Part shown: positions 7,489 through 15,526 of the stretch, in pieces | Layout of the letters: every line of letters starts with the position of its first letter | Numbering within the stretch: position 1 is the stretch's first letter | Source of the DNA: JAUZQZ01 sp964624255 | GTDB taxonomy: Bacteria > Pseudomonadota > Zetaproteobacteria > Mariprofundales > Mariprofundaceae | Length of the DNA stretch: 33,986 bases | Direction of reading: 5' to 3' | Assembly: GCA_964624255.1 (NCBI GenBank) | Contig: CAZUWV010000010.1 | Span: 1 to 33,986, forward strand | The notes under the pieces: model-generated | Databases searched by the model: none | Told to the model about the DNA's origin: nothing | Seen by the model: only the letters and a program-made list of their open reading frames with translations | Translations under genes and position numbers: made by a program

Positions 7489-8292
7489 CTATTTTTTATC
7501 GTAACTCCTGAGTGGCGATCCTTTGGTATGTGATGTCCAGCGTTCCGCGACCCATGTATAGGTTAGCACGGTTATGATAGGGAAAACGCTGGCAAACGCG
7601 ATCAGCCCGAAGCCGTCAACCATGGGGTTGCGGCCAGGGATATTACTGGCCAGCCCCAGTCCCAGTGCGGTAACCAAGGGTACGGTCACTGTAGAGGTCG
7701 TGACGCCGCCGGAATCATAAGCCAGAGGGATCATTCTTTTCGGCGAAAACAGGGTTTGCAGTATGACCACAGTGTAGGCGGCGATGATGTACACCCACAA
7801 ATCCGTACCCGTCACAATACGGTAGCAACCGAGGGCGACGCCAATGGCTACACCTGCGGCAACCGAAAGGCGCAATCCCCATGCCGATACCGCTCCGCCG
7901 GAAATCTGCTGGGCCTTCATGGCTACGACAATCAGAGCCGGTTCGGCAATGGTCGTGGCAAAGCCAATCGCCAGTGCAAAGACGTACACCCAGCCGTAAT
8001 CTTGCCAGTGAATATGTCGGGATGTTTGCGCGATCGCGCCAGACAGGAAACTCGGGGCTGTCAATTGTTCGGCCATCAGGTTACCAAGCGGGAAGATCGC
8101 TTTTTCCAGGCCCATCAGGAAGAGGGCCATGCCCAGCATGATGTAAACAAGGCCGCGCAATACACGCCATGGTTTGGCCACGGGATTGCGTAATACCACG
8201 AACTGAAAAAACCCCAATATCAGAATGATAGGTGCCAGATCACGCATGGTTTCGAGCAGGCTATGGCTAAAAATCTGTGCTGACTCCAGCAT
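7489..8292 (-). CDS. DUF1538 integral membrane protein, second subunit
   Basis: The 267-residue hydrophobic protein has about six to eight membrane segments. It shares family blocks with the next gene: an N-terminal MRDLAPIILILGFFQFVVL, a central GFATTIAEPALIVVA, and a C-terminal LAYDSGGVTTSTVTVPLVTA leading into GRNPMVDGFGLIAFASVFPI. These identify DUF1538, annotated as a putative permease of unknown substrate. The start codon overlaps the stop of the upstream paralogue (TGATG), so the two are probably made in equal amounts and may form a heterodimer. Conserved acidic, glycine and threonine residues lie within or near membrane segments, as in transport cores. Confidence 0.88.
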   Translation of the reverse strand: MLESAQIFSHSLLETMRDLAPIILILGFFQFVVLRNPVAKPWRVLRGLVYIMLGMALFLMGLEKAIFPLGNLMAEQLTAPSFLSGAIAQTSRHIHWQDYGWVYVFALAIGFATTIAEPALIVVAMKAQQISGGAVSAWGLRLSVAAGVAIGVALGCYRIVTGTDLWVYIIAAYTVVILQTLFSPKRMIPLAYDSGGVTTSTVTVPLVTALGLGLASNIPGRNPMVDGFGLIAFASVFPIITVLTYTWVAERWTSHTKGSPLRSYDKK

Positions 8293-9062
8293 CAGTGCGC
8301 CATCCAGATACCAAAACCCATGACGAACACGATAGGTAGCAGTGATGCAAAAGCAATCAGACCGAAGCCATCCAACAGCGGATTACGCCCCCGGATGGAG
8401 GAGGCAAGCCCTACGCCCAGCGCGGTCACCAGCGGTACGGTGATAGTCGAGGTGGTTACGCCGCCAGAATCGTATGCGATACCAATAATCTCCCGAGGTG
8501 CGATGGCGGTCATACCTACAACGAGAAGGTAGCCGCCGATAATAAACCACGGTAGCGGCCAGCCGAGAAGAATACGCACGACGCCAATCACGATGGCGAT
8601 GCCCACCGCGAAGGCAACGGTGAGGCGCAGGCCCAGTGCATATTTGGCCATATCCTGTTCCGTACCGGTGATGAAGCCACCCTGTGCCGCAACGTTGGAT
8701 GCCTTGTCGGCGATGGCAATCAGCGCGGGTTCCGCGATGGTGGTACCGAAACCGAGTAGAAAAGCGAACAAGATCAGCCATGGGAGGCTACCTTTCCTGG
8801 CGAAATTGTGCGCCATGGCCTCGCCCAGAGGGAACATGCCGATTTCCAGCCCTCTGACGAACAGTGCCAGCCCGATCAAGACAAATAACAAGCCCGCGAT
8901 CATGCCGCCAAGGTCTGGAATCGGCTGTTTCAAGACGAATATCTGGAAAAAGGCAATGACCAGAACAATCGGGGAAAGGTCACGGAATGCCTCGATGAGG
9001 GGACGGAATGTATCTTTGAAATTCGCCAGATACGGTAAGCTATTTTTTATTTTAGAGACCAT
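8292..9062 (-). CDS. DUF1538 integral membrane protein, first subunit
   Basis: The 256-residue protein is a clear paralogue of the downstream gene. Matching blocks are FRDLSPIVLVIAFFQIFVL, GFGTTIAEPALIAIADKA, IAYDSGGVTTSTITVPLVTA and GRNPLLDGFGLIAFASLLPI. It has repeated hydrophobic segments and a basic N-terminus. It is the first gene of the operon DUF1538-DUF1538-PII-CBS. A GGAAC-type ribosome binding site precedes the ATG at 9062, and the promoter must lie in the 115 bases before hisS. The function is unknown; transport is inferred from membrane topology and from the signalling proteins encoded downstream. Confidence 0.88.
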   Translation of the reverse strand: MVSKIKNSLPYLANFKDTFRPLIEAFRDLSPIVLVIAFFQIFVLKQPIPDLGGMIAGLLFVLIGLALFVRGLEIGMFPLGEAMAHNFARKGSLPWLILFAFLLGFGTTIAEPALIAIADKASNVAAQGGFITGTEQDMAKYALGLRLTVAFAVGIAIVIGVVRILLGWPLPWFIIGGYLLVVGMTAIAPREIIGIAYDSGGVTTSTITVPLVTALGVGLASSIRGRNPLLDGFGLIAFASLLPIVFVMGFGIWMAH

Positions 9063-9177
9063 TCAAATCCATGTTCCAGGTGGATGGCGACCTGGTTTTT
9101 GATGCCCTCGGTAGACAAAACTGTAACGTTCCGATTTTGTTAATCCCGGGTCGGAAGCTGCGTGGAGGCGTGCGTCG

Positions 9178-10425
9178 CTATTCAAAATCCTGTCGGGCAA
9201 GCGCAATCACCTCTCCGATGAGGAGGTTTCTCTGGCTACCATCATGCATATTTTTAAGGGTTATGTTTCCGGCGGCCATTTCGTCTTCGCCTGCTACAAC
9301 GACAAACCGGACATGTTCGCGATCCGCCGCTTTGAATTGGCGCTTGACGCCGCCACTCCCGCAATGCACCACTGAACACCCGGCGGCCCGTAGCTCCGCC
9401 GCCACATTCATCGCGTAATTGTGTGCCGAATCGTTGAGGGCAACGACGCCTATGTCTGGATGTTGTATTTCCAGTTCAGGCAATAGCATGGCAAGTCGCT
9501 CCAGCCCCAATGCAAAGCCTACAGCGGGCGTTGCCGGGCCTCCCAATTCCTCCACCAGCCCATCATAACGACCTCCGGCGAGAACGGTGCCCTGCGCGCC
9601 GAGCTGGTCGGTGACGATTTCAAACGCCGTACGATTGTAATAATCCAGTCCGCGCACAATGCGGGGATTAATGTCGTAGGGGATATGCAGTGTATCCAGC
9701 GCCTGCCTGAGGCCGGAGAAATGTGTTCCACAATCATGACACAGATGGCTGGCTATTTCGGGAGCATCCACGAGCCGAGCCTGGCAGCGTTCAATTTTGC
9801 AGTCGAGCACCCGCAACGGGTTTCTCTCAATACGGGTGTTGCAAGTCTCGCAGAGGTGGCTCGCATGTGCTTCAAGATACGTCACCAGTTGATCGCGATA
9901 AGCCGGTCGGCACAGGGGGCAGCCGAGTGAATTGATTTCAAGGCGCAATGACGCAATATTCAGTTCGTTCAGGAAGGTATGTGCCATGGCTAGCAGTTCC
10001 GCATCCTCCAGCGGTCCCTGAACATTAAGCCATTCCGCGCCGATCTGCTGAAACTGGCGCAAGCGCCCCTTTTGCGGGCGTTCGCGGCGGAACATAGGGC
10101 CGCTATAATACCAGCGTTGCGGACCCGACCGGGTCAACCCTGCCTGCAGGTATGCACGCACCGCGCCCGCCGTCCCCTCCGGGCGCAGGCAAATATCGTC
10201 ACCACCCTGATCCTCAAAATGGTACATTTCCTTGGAAACAATATCGGTTTCCTCGCCAATAGAGCGGACAAATAAGGCCGTAGGCTCCAGCACAGGAAGG
10301 CGCACTTCGGAAAATGCGTGGCGATTGAATACATCCCGTGCCGTTTGCTCAATGTGTCGCCAGCGTTGTACTTCAGCCGTTAAGCCATCGTGAATACCGC
10401 GAATCGTGCGCAACTGCTTACCCAT
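9178..10425 (-). CDS. hisS: Histidyl-tRNA synthetase
   Basis: This class II aminoacyl-tRNA synthetase attaches histidine to tRNA-His. The 415-residue product has motif 1 (LPVLEPTALFVRSIGEETD), motif 2 (YYSGPMFRRERPQKGRLRQF), the histidine-specific LVRGLDYYNRTAFEIV and motif 3 (GGRYDGLVEELGG, then VGFALGLERLAML), in order. The middle region carries several cysteine pairs, CPLC, CETC and CHDC plus CKIERC. This is a likely zinc-binding insertion that the E. coli enzyme lacks but many other bacterial HisRS have. It lies 13 bases downstream of ispG in the same direction, a common proteobacterial pairing. Confidence 0.97.
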   Translation of the reverse strand: MGKQLRTIRGIHDGLTAEVQRWRHIEQTARDVFNRHAFSEVRLPVLEPTALFVRSIGEETDIVSKEMYHFEDQGGDDICLRPEGTAGAVRAYLQAGLTRSGPQRWYYSGPMFRRERPQKGRLRQFQQIGAEWLNVQGPLEDAELLAMAHTFLNELNIASLRLEINSLGCPLCRPAYRDQLVTYLEAHASHLCETCNTRIERNPLRVLDCKIERCQARLVDAPEIASHLCHDCGTHFSGLRQALDTLHIPYDINPRIVRGLDYYNRTAFEIVTDQLGAQGTVLAGGRYDGLVEELGGPATPAVGFALGLERLAMLLPELEIQHPDIGVVALNDSAHNYAMNVAAELRAAGCSVVHCGSGGVKRQFKAADREHVRFVVVAGEDEMAAGNITLKNMHDGSQRNLLIGEVIALARQDFE

Positions 10426-10438
10426 GGTTTATTTACCC

Positions 10439-11536
10439 TTACGAACCTTTCTCTCGGCGCAATTCGGCGGCTCGTTGCTCCACTTCACGGGCCAGCCGTT
10501 CTACCAGGTCTTCCGCTTTCACTTTCCCATCGGGTTTTCCATCCTTGTACATCAAATGAACGGGATAACCACCGGTAATGCCAAGCCCGGCTTCGCGTGC
10601 CTCGCCAGGACCATTGACCACACAGCCAATGACCGCCACATCCATAGGCTCACGGACATGTGCCAGGCGCTTCTCCAACTGTTCCACAGTTCTGATGACA
10701 TCGAATTTCTGCCGCGCGCAGGACGGACAGGCAATGAGATTCACCCCTCGGTGGCGCAGATTCAGACATTTCAGGATTTCAAATCCGGTACGGATTTCTT
10801 CTTCCGGTTCAGCCGCCAGTGAAATACGGATGGTATCACCTATACCATCGGCCAGTAGCAGGCCCAGCCCGATGGAGGATTTGACCGTGCCACCAAAGCG
10901 GCTGCCAGCTTCGGTGATACCGAGATGAAAGGGGTAGTCCACCAATTCGGCGAGCTTGCGATAGGCTGTTACGGTCATCGGGATATTGCTGGCTTTCAGC
11001 GACACCTTGATATCATGGAATCCCATATCCTCCAGGATGTGGATGTGGCCCAGCGCGGATTCTACCATGGCATCGGCGCAGGGTTCGCCATACTTCTCCA
11101 GCAGCGGTTTCTCCAGTGAGCCTGCATTGACGCCGATACGGATGGAGATGTTCCGTTCCTGCGCCGCCTTCACCACTGTTTCCACGCGCTCGCGGGCGCC
11201 GATATTGCCCGGATTCAGCCGCAGGCCATGCACACCCGCATTCAGCGCCGCCAGTGCCATGCGATAGCTGAAGTGAATATCGGCGATAATGGGCACGGGC
11301 GTTTGATTAAGGATTTCGGGCATCGCTTCAGCCGAGTCGGGATCAGGCACCGACACGCGCACGATATCGGCGCCCGCTTCGGACAGGCGGTTGATTTGTG
11401 CCACCGTCGCATCAATATCCGTGGTCAGCGTGTTGGTCATGGATTGCACTGCGACGGGAGCATCGCCGCCAATGACGACGTTGCCGACATGCACGGGCCG
11501 GGTTTTCCGGCGGGACTTGAGAATCGTATCACGCAT
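10439..11536 (-). CDS. ispG: 4-hydroxy-3-methylbut-2-enyl diphosphate synthase
   Basis: IspG (GcpE) catalyses the penultimate step of the MEP isoprenoid pathway and carries a [4Fe-4S] cluster. Visible signatures are the N-terminal VQSMTNTLTTDIDATV, ADIVRVSVPD, LRLNPGNIG, the cluster ligands CPSC and GCVVNGPGEA, and GITGGYPVHLMYKDG. At 365 residues it matches the normal length of about 370. The frame extends upstream to 11575, but the ATG at 11536 (MRDTILKSRRKTRPVHVG) has a GGAG site about 11 bases before it and gives the conserved N-terminus. It is probably cotranscribed with hisS. Upstream lie repeats B1 and A5, so its promoter is in or next to B1. Confidence 0.96.
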   Translation of the reverse strand: MRDTILKSRRKTRPVHVGNVVIGGDAPVAVQSMTNTLTTDIDATVAQINRLSEAGADIVRVSVPDPDSAEAMPEILNQTPVPIIADIHFSYRMALAALNAGVHGLRLNPGNIGARERVETVVKAAQERNISIRIGVNAGSLEKPLLEKYGEPCADAMVESALGHIHILEDMGFHDIKVSLKASNIPMTVTAYRKLAELVDYPFHLGITEAGSRFGGTVKSSIGLGLLLADGIGDTIRISLAAEPEEEIRTGFEILKCLNLRHRGVNLIACPSCARQKFDVIRTVEQLEKRLAHVREPMDVAVIGCVVNGPGEAREAGLGITGGYPVHLMYKDGKPDGKVKAEDLVERLAREVEQRAAELRREKGS

Positions 11537-11592
11537 GGTGTGTTTGTATCTCCAGTTATTACCTATATTCTGCAAGTATTTGCATACACTAA

Positions 11593-11750
11593 GAGTCTGT
11601 CGGATTTATGGGAAATCTACTGCGCGGCAGGAAACCTACCCAAAATACCCTGGTTTTTCGTTACATGCTTGCAATCCAGCGCCTCAGAATTATGCTGTTT
11701 TAACCTCGCTCCCCATCTGCTCGCTATAATCTCCATACGTCCGACAAACT
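11593..11750 (-). repeat. Dispersed repeat family B, copy B1
   Basis: The element is about 158 bp with inverted ends, GAGTCTGTCGGA at the left and TCCGACAAACT at the right. Read on the minus strand it aligns along its full length with 31052-31211. Shared blocks are GTAGATTTCCCATAA, GGGTATTTTGG, GCAGTAGATTT, TGAGGCGC and GAGCAGATGGGG (GCAAGCAGGTGGGG in the other copy). No gene is apparent inside it. Confidence 0.75.
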
Positions 11751-11755
11751 GCCAG

Positions 11756-11786
11756 CCTGAACTATTCATACACTCTACCGTACTTC
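11756..11786 (+). repeat. Dispersed repeat family A, end fragment A5
   Basis: CCTGAACTATTCATACACTC followed by TACCGTACTTC matches the left end of A2 (CTAAACTATTCATAAATTCT then GCCATACCC). Only the end is present. It abuts repeat B1 within five bases. Confidence 0.55.
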
Positions 11787-11831
11787 ATTTTGCGGGCAAG
11801 GCAACAGCAGAAGTGGTCTCGTGTTCGAGGG

Positions 11832-12728
11832 CTACCGTGCGGTTGCCTTACCGCCTACAACGCAATTTCTTCCCGTTTTCTTGGCCTGATACATATATTC
11901 ATCGGCAAGATGGATAAGGTTCTCAATATTTGTTTCTACGGGGGTAGAGGCAGGGTTATGACCGAGGGGGAATTGTGCCACGCCAGCGGAAAAGCTGACG
12001 GGGACAGCGACCCCGTCCGATAGCGTAACCGGTTTGGAGTTCACACGAATGAGCCAGTTCTCTACCGCTGTGACGGCGTGCTCTTTCGTGGTGTGCGGGA
12101 GGAGAATCATGAATTCCTCGCCACCCCACCGGCTCATGGTGTCCGCATCGCGCATCGCGGCACATATCGTGCCCACCACATCTTTCAGTACGGTATCGCC
12201 CGCCACGTGGCCATATCGATCATTCACAGATTTAAAATGATCCAGGTCGAGCATGACAATGGAGTAAGGGAAATGATAGCGCATGGATTGGCCAATGTCC
12301 TTGCGCAGGATTTGCATGGCGTGGCGGCGATTGTAGATTCCCGTCAGGGAGTCGTGGGTGGCCTCAAAACGTAGTTTATCTTCAACCATTTTCAGGCGGG
12401 TTACGATCTTCCATATTAGTTTTGCTTCCGAGCCTCCAATGATTGCGCCTGGACCCAGGATGTTTGCGGCGACCACATCAAGCGTATCATCATGTGTAAG
12501 GTTGAATACCGAACACGGGCTACATGCTTTTATGGCAGTTTCAGCATCGCTGTAGGTGGCGATTCCATATTCTCTAGCTAGACGCATGGCGGGTGCATCG
12601 GGATATTTATCCACCACGCCTGCAATTGTAGTCAGGGGTTCGTTGATAAGGATGTCCAGCATCGAACTCCCTCCCCGGCCTCCGCCTAGAATCAAAACGC
12701 GGTTCTGATCCTCTTTCATTTGTTGCAT
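11832..12728 (-). CDS. Rossmann-domain diguanylate cyclase (GGDEF)
   Basis: The product (298 residues from the ATG at 12728) has an unusual N-terminal domain resembling a dinucleotide-binding Rossmann fold: VLILGGGRGG at about 11-20, then VVDKYPDAPAMRLAREYG, and later NILGPGAIIGGSEAKL. A short linker leads to a complete GGDEF domain with DSLTGIYNRR, MLDLDHFKSVNDRYGH and the active-site GGEEF at about 202-206. An inhibitory-site RDAD lies five residues before it. It should therefore make cyclic di-GMP and be feedback-inhibited. The frame is open to 12824, but GGAGGGAGGATGG directly before 12728 is a strong ribosome binding site. It appears monocistronic and lies divergent from yhbY. Confidence 0.88.
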   Translation of the reverse strand: MQQMKEDQNRVLILGGGRGGSSMLDILINEPLTTIAGVVDKYPDAPAMRLAREYGIATYSDAETAIKACSPCSVFNLTHDDTLDVVAANILGPGAIIGGSEAKLIWKIVTRLKMVEDKLRFEATHDSLTGIYNRRHAMQILRKDIGQSMRYHFPYSIVMLDLDHFKSVNDRYGHVAGDTVLKDVVGTICAAMRDADTMSRWGGEEFMILLPHTTKEHAVTAVENWLIRVNSKPVTLSDGVAVPVSFSAGVAQFPLGHNPASTPVETNIENLIHLADEYMYQAKKTGRNCVVGGKATAR

Positions 12729-12900
12729 GTTGCCATCCTCCCTCCTTCTGCCATACTCCTCTTGATGTTGGCGATTTGTGAATCGTTTGGGCCATACTAT
12801 GGCTACGTTGCAAGAAGTCATCATCGCGCTCGCAGGTGGTTAGTCAAAAAGGCCATGCTATGCTTATGGCTTTATTATACCCTGAATCAAGGAGTCATAC

Positions 12901-13203
12901 ATGTCTGGCAGATACAATCTGGATGCGAAGCGAAGAAAGGAGCTTAAGCAAGCGGCGCACCACTTAAAACCCGTCATCCGTATTGGGCAAAAGGGGGTGA
13001 CGGAAAACCTTATCGACGAAACGGATACATGTTTGAAGCACCATGAACTCATCAAGGTGCATATCGCGGCAGGAGACAAGCAAGCGCGCACTGTCGCGGC
13101 TGAACAGTTGGCAGATGCCGCGCGTGCGCAGTTTGTGCACCAAATTGGAAAAGTGGTTGTGTTATACCGGCATCGTGAGGATGCCCGTGCCCGGAGCGCA
13201 TGA
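12901..13203 (+). CDS. yhbY: YhbY-type CRM-domain RNA-binding protein
   Basis: The 100-residue product is a single CRM (CRS1-YhbY) domain: RRKELKQAAHHLKPVIRIGQ, then KGVTENLIDETDTCLKHHEL, IKVHI and the C-terminal GKVVVLYRH. The GxxG-like IGQKG loop is typical of this KH-like RNA-binding fold. YhbY associates with pre-50S ribosomes in E. coli and probably helps subunit assembly. AAGGAG lies just upstream of the ATG. The stop overlaps the next start as ATGA, coupling it to the bolA-like gene. Confidence 0.93.
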   Translation: MSGRYNLDAKRRKELKQAAHHLKPVIRIGQKGVTENLIDETDTCLKHHELIKVHIAAGDKQARTVAAEQLADAARAQFVHQIGKVVVLYRHREDARARSA

Positions 13204-13478
13204 CTATGCGGGCACAACGGATTCGCGAAATCCTGGAGCAGGCATTCAAGCCCGATTCGCTTGAGATCGAGGATGAATCCTGGAAGCATGCCGGACACGC
13301 TGGTACGCGTGAGCGTGGTGGTGGACATTTCCTTGTGCATATCGTGGCGGTATGTTTTAGCAAAAAATCGAGGCTGGAGCGGCACCGTATGGTTCACGAG
13401 GCTTTGGGTGATGCCTTCAGGGATGATATTCATGCGCTGTCCATTAGAGCGCAATCATCTGAGGAGAAAAAAGTCTGA
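13200..13478 (+). CDS. BolA family protein
   Basis: The 92-residue product has the BolA pattern: MRAQRIREILEQAFKPDSLE, DESWKHAGHAG, GGGHFLVHIVAVCFSKKSRL and ERHRMVHEALGDAF. BolA-type proteins partner monothiol glutaredoxins in iron-sulfur cluster trafficking and some affect cell shape and transcription. The first ATG overlaps the yhbY stop; a second in-frame ATG two codons later is also possible. The C-terminal tail after the conserved domain is short. Which BolA subfamily it belongs to cannot be decided by eye. Confidence 0.9.
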   Translation: MTMRAQRIREILEQAFKPDSLEIEDESWKHAGHAGTRERGGGHFLVHIVAVCFSKKSRLERHRMVHEALGDAFRDDIHALSIRAQSSEEKKV

Positions 13479-13493
13479 TCGAACCAGAATTGT

Positions 13494-14294
13494 TTATGCG
13501 GTGTCTGACAACGGCTCAAAGGCCTCCGCGTCAACATAAACGCTAGCGGGATAGACCGGACCAATATCTACCATCATCCACACACCGGAACGCAGCCCCA
13601 GTTCTACATCCAGTACATCGCCGGGTTTGAGCAGCCCCGTAATCTCTTTGGCCAGAGGAACGGGTCCGATACGATCCTGCTGATTGTCAAAACTCAAGAA
13701 CACCTGACGCGTGTCCAGTGCCGCAATGCGGGCATGTCCTTCTACAAAACGGGAAAAATGCTGGCCACGCAAACGCGGAGACATACCGCTTCCAAGGCGC
13801 ACAAAATGAAATAACAGACGGGCGGCCTTGGCGGCGCGCTCGCATTCTGGCGCCAGTTCGTTCAGGACGGCCTCGAATTCGAGATATTTCGCATGGCGCA
13901 TGCCTTTCGATTTCATGAGGAATGCAAGCCATTGATGTACGACCTGCACATATTCTTCAATCGCCGTGGCATCACCGCTCATTTCCCGCAACAAATGCCA
14001 GCCGAAAAAGTCCCGCAGGTGCTCTGGCTCAAGCTGTTCCAGTTCAAGGCCATACACTTCTGCACCGGACTCCATATCGCCATCCATCAGTTCATGCATA
14101 TGTGTTTCCAATGCTTGTTCCCAATCTTCCAGTGGGGACTCATCCAGATCAGGGAAGTCATCCTGAAACAGATCGGAATAGTTTAACAAATAATCGGCCA
14201 GGCTTTCCATGCATGCTTCAGCCAGTTTCCCGCGTTCGGCATCCCGTGATATTTGGGTTCGTACAAAATGGTCCATCGCATCCTGCAACAACAC
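13494..14294 (-). CDS. Hypothetical acidic protein of unknown family
   Basis: This 266-residue soluble protein is not recognised. The N-terminal 120 residues are strongly acidic (DLFQDDFPDLDESPLEDWE and similar). The middle is predicted helical (FFGWHLLREMSGDATAIEEY). The C-terminal 80 residues look beta-rich (RQVFLSFDNQQDRIGPVPLA and DVLDVELGLRSGVWMMVDIG), perhaps a small beta-barrel. No signal peptide, membrane segment or cysteine motif is visible. The start is a GTG at 14294 with GAGGAG a few bases before it. It is convergent with bolA and divergent from efp across repeat A3. Codon use resembles its neighbours, which supports a real gene. Confidence 0.72.
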   Translation of the reverse strand: MLLQDAMDHFVRTQISRDAERGKLAEACMESLADYLLNYSDLFQDDFPDLDESPLEDWEQALETHMHELMDGDMESGAEVYGLELEQLEPEHLRDFFGWHLLREMSGDATAIEEYVQVVHQWLAFLMKSKGMRHAKYLEFEAVLNELAPECERAAKAARLLFHFVRLGSGMSPRLRGQHFSRFVEGHARIAALDTRQVFLSFDNQQDRIGPVPLAKEITGLLKPGDVLDVELGLRSGVWMMVDIGPVYPASVYVDAEAFEPLSDTA

Positions 14295-14356
14295 TATCTC
14301 CTCTTGCCGATATCCCCGAATCTGGCTATGTTCGCGGCCACCACGGGGTAATGATA

Positions 14357-14517
14357 CCCTGCATTATTTACAAATACTGCCGCGCCCTTTTGCTTGTCCC
14401 TTGTCCGCACCGAAGCTCTCGCTGGTCGTCCGTATGTATACGGTCTCCTTCCCTTGGCGTAAGTTGCGAACAAAGGTCCGGCGCAATCATCACGGCGCAT
14501 TTGTGAATAGTGCAGGA
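14357..14517 (+). repeat. Dispersed repeat family A, copy A3
   Basis: This is a near-complete copy in the same orientation as A2. The left end is CCCTGCATTATTTACAAATA and the right end is CATCACGGCGCATTTGTGAA then TAGTGCAGG. The internal blocks CGCTGGTCGTCCGTATG and CGGTCTCCTTCCC are conserved. It occupies most of the gap upstream of efp and ends 27 bases before the efp ribosome binding site, so the efp promoter probably lies in the repeat or in the short sequence after it. Confidence 0.78.
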
Positions 14518-14556
14518 TGCAGACACCACCCTATCATGACACTAAGGAGTTCGACG

Positions 14557-15117
14557 ATGCAAATCAACGCCCCAAGCATACGGAAGGGAATGATTCTGGA
14601 TGTGGACGGGGTGCTCTGGCGTGTCGTGAAAACGCAGCATGTAACGCCCGGCAAAGGCGTTGCCTGTATGCAGGTGGAAATGCGTAATGTGGAGACGGGG
14701 AATAAAACCAATAAACGGTTTAATTCTACCGAGCGGGTAGAGCGTGCCACGCTTTCCCAGCGACCTATGCAGTATTTGTATGGAGATAGCGGTGTGTACC
14801 ATTTCATGGATATGGAAAGCTATGAACAGATCGAGCTGGGAGAGGATTTTCTGGAGGATGTAAAACCCTATTTACTACCCGAGGCCGAAGTGCTTATTGA
14901 ATTTCACGAACAGCGCCCACTCAACGTACAACTACCGCAAGCCGTGGTGCTCGAAGTGGTCGAGTGCGATGCCGCCATCAAGGGACAAACAGCCACCGGC
15001 TCCTACAAACCCGGAAAACTGGAAACGGGAGCCACCATCATGGTGCCGCCCTACCTGGAAAGCGGCACGAAAATCAAGGTCAACACGGAAACCGGCGAAT
15101 ATATGGAACGAGCCTGA
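14557..15117 (+). CDS. efp: Translation elongation factor P
   Basis: EF-P binds between the ribosomal P and E sites and relieves stalling at proline stretches. The 186-residue product has the expected length and sequence: IRKGMILDVDGVLWRVVKTQ, TPGKG with the modifiable lysine at position 33, RFNSTERVERA, and the C-terminal signature GQTATGSYKPGKLETGATI and VPPYLESGTKIKVNTETGEY. The open frame extends upstream into repeat A3, but the ATG at 14557 is preceded by AAGGAG at 14544-14549 and gives the canonical N-terminus. No lysine-modifying enzyme gene is seen nearby. Confidence 0.97.
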   Translation: MQINAPSIRKGMILDVDGVLWRVVKTQHVTPGKGVACMQVEMRNVETGNKTNKRFNSTERVERATLSQRPMQYLYGDSGVYHFMDMESYEQIELGEDFLEDVKPYLLPEAEVLIEFHEQRPLNVQLPQAVVLEVVECDAAIKGQTATGSYKPGKLETGATIMVPPYLESGTKIKVNTETGEYMERA

Positions 15118-15172
15118 CGACTATTCTGTATCTGATATGAGCGCAATTGGCGAAGGTTCAAGTGGGTAGAGC

Positions 15173-15379
15173 ATGCGAAGGTTAATGCGCTGTACGCTCC
15201 TCCTCTGCGTTATATTCAGCGGTGGCTGCGTTAGCACCATCGTCGGCACGGCAGCGGATATTGCCGTCGGGGTGGTTGAAGTACCGTTTAAGGCGGGCGC
15301 TGCCATTGCCCATGCCATCGGAAGTGATAACAAAGAAGGAAATACAGGTACAGATAAAGACAAGAGCTCAAAAAAATGA
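15173..15379 (+). CDS. Small lipoprotein
   Basis: The 68-residue product has a basic start (MRRLMR), a hydrophobic stretch and a lipobox ending SGGC, so processing and lipidation at Cys19 are expected. The mature part contains a glycine/alanine-rich segment (IVGTAADIAVGVVEVPFKAG) and a lysine-rich hydrophilic tail. Similar small lipoproteins of unknown role occur in many proteobacteria. GGGTAGAGC before the ATG is a modest ribosome binding site. It could share the efp transcript, as only 55 bases separate them. Confidence 0.75.
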   Translation: MRRLMRCTLLLCVIFSGGCVSTIVGTAADIAVGVVEVPFKAGAAIAHAIGSDNKEGNTGTDKDKSSKK

Positions 15380-15526
15380 AGCGTATCCAAAAACAGGGAT
15401 GCTGACCAAGACGCCCTCCCGGCAAAGGGAGAGGTACATGATACGGGTGGCACCGGGCGTGTCCGAAATTCGGGAATCCGATCACCGTTCACGAGTTTCA
15501 CAAGGACCCCCCCGCATCCCTTCCTG

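Noticed and set aside
9076..9100. CCAGGT-n8-ACCTGG hairpin followed by TTTTT, terminator-like on the plus strand
   Set aside because: No plus-strand gene precedes it, and the orientation is wrong for hisS or the DUF1538 operon. The six-pair stem may be chance.
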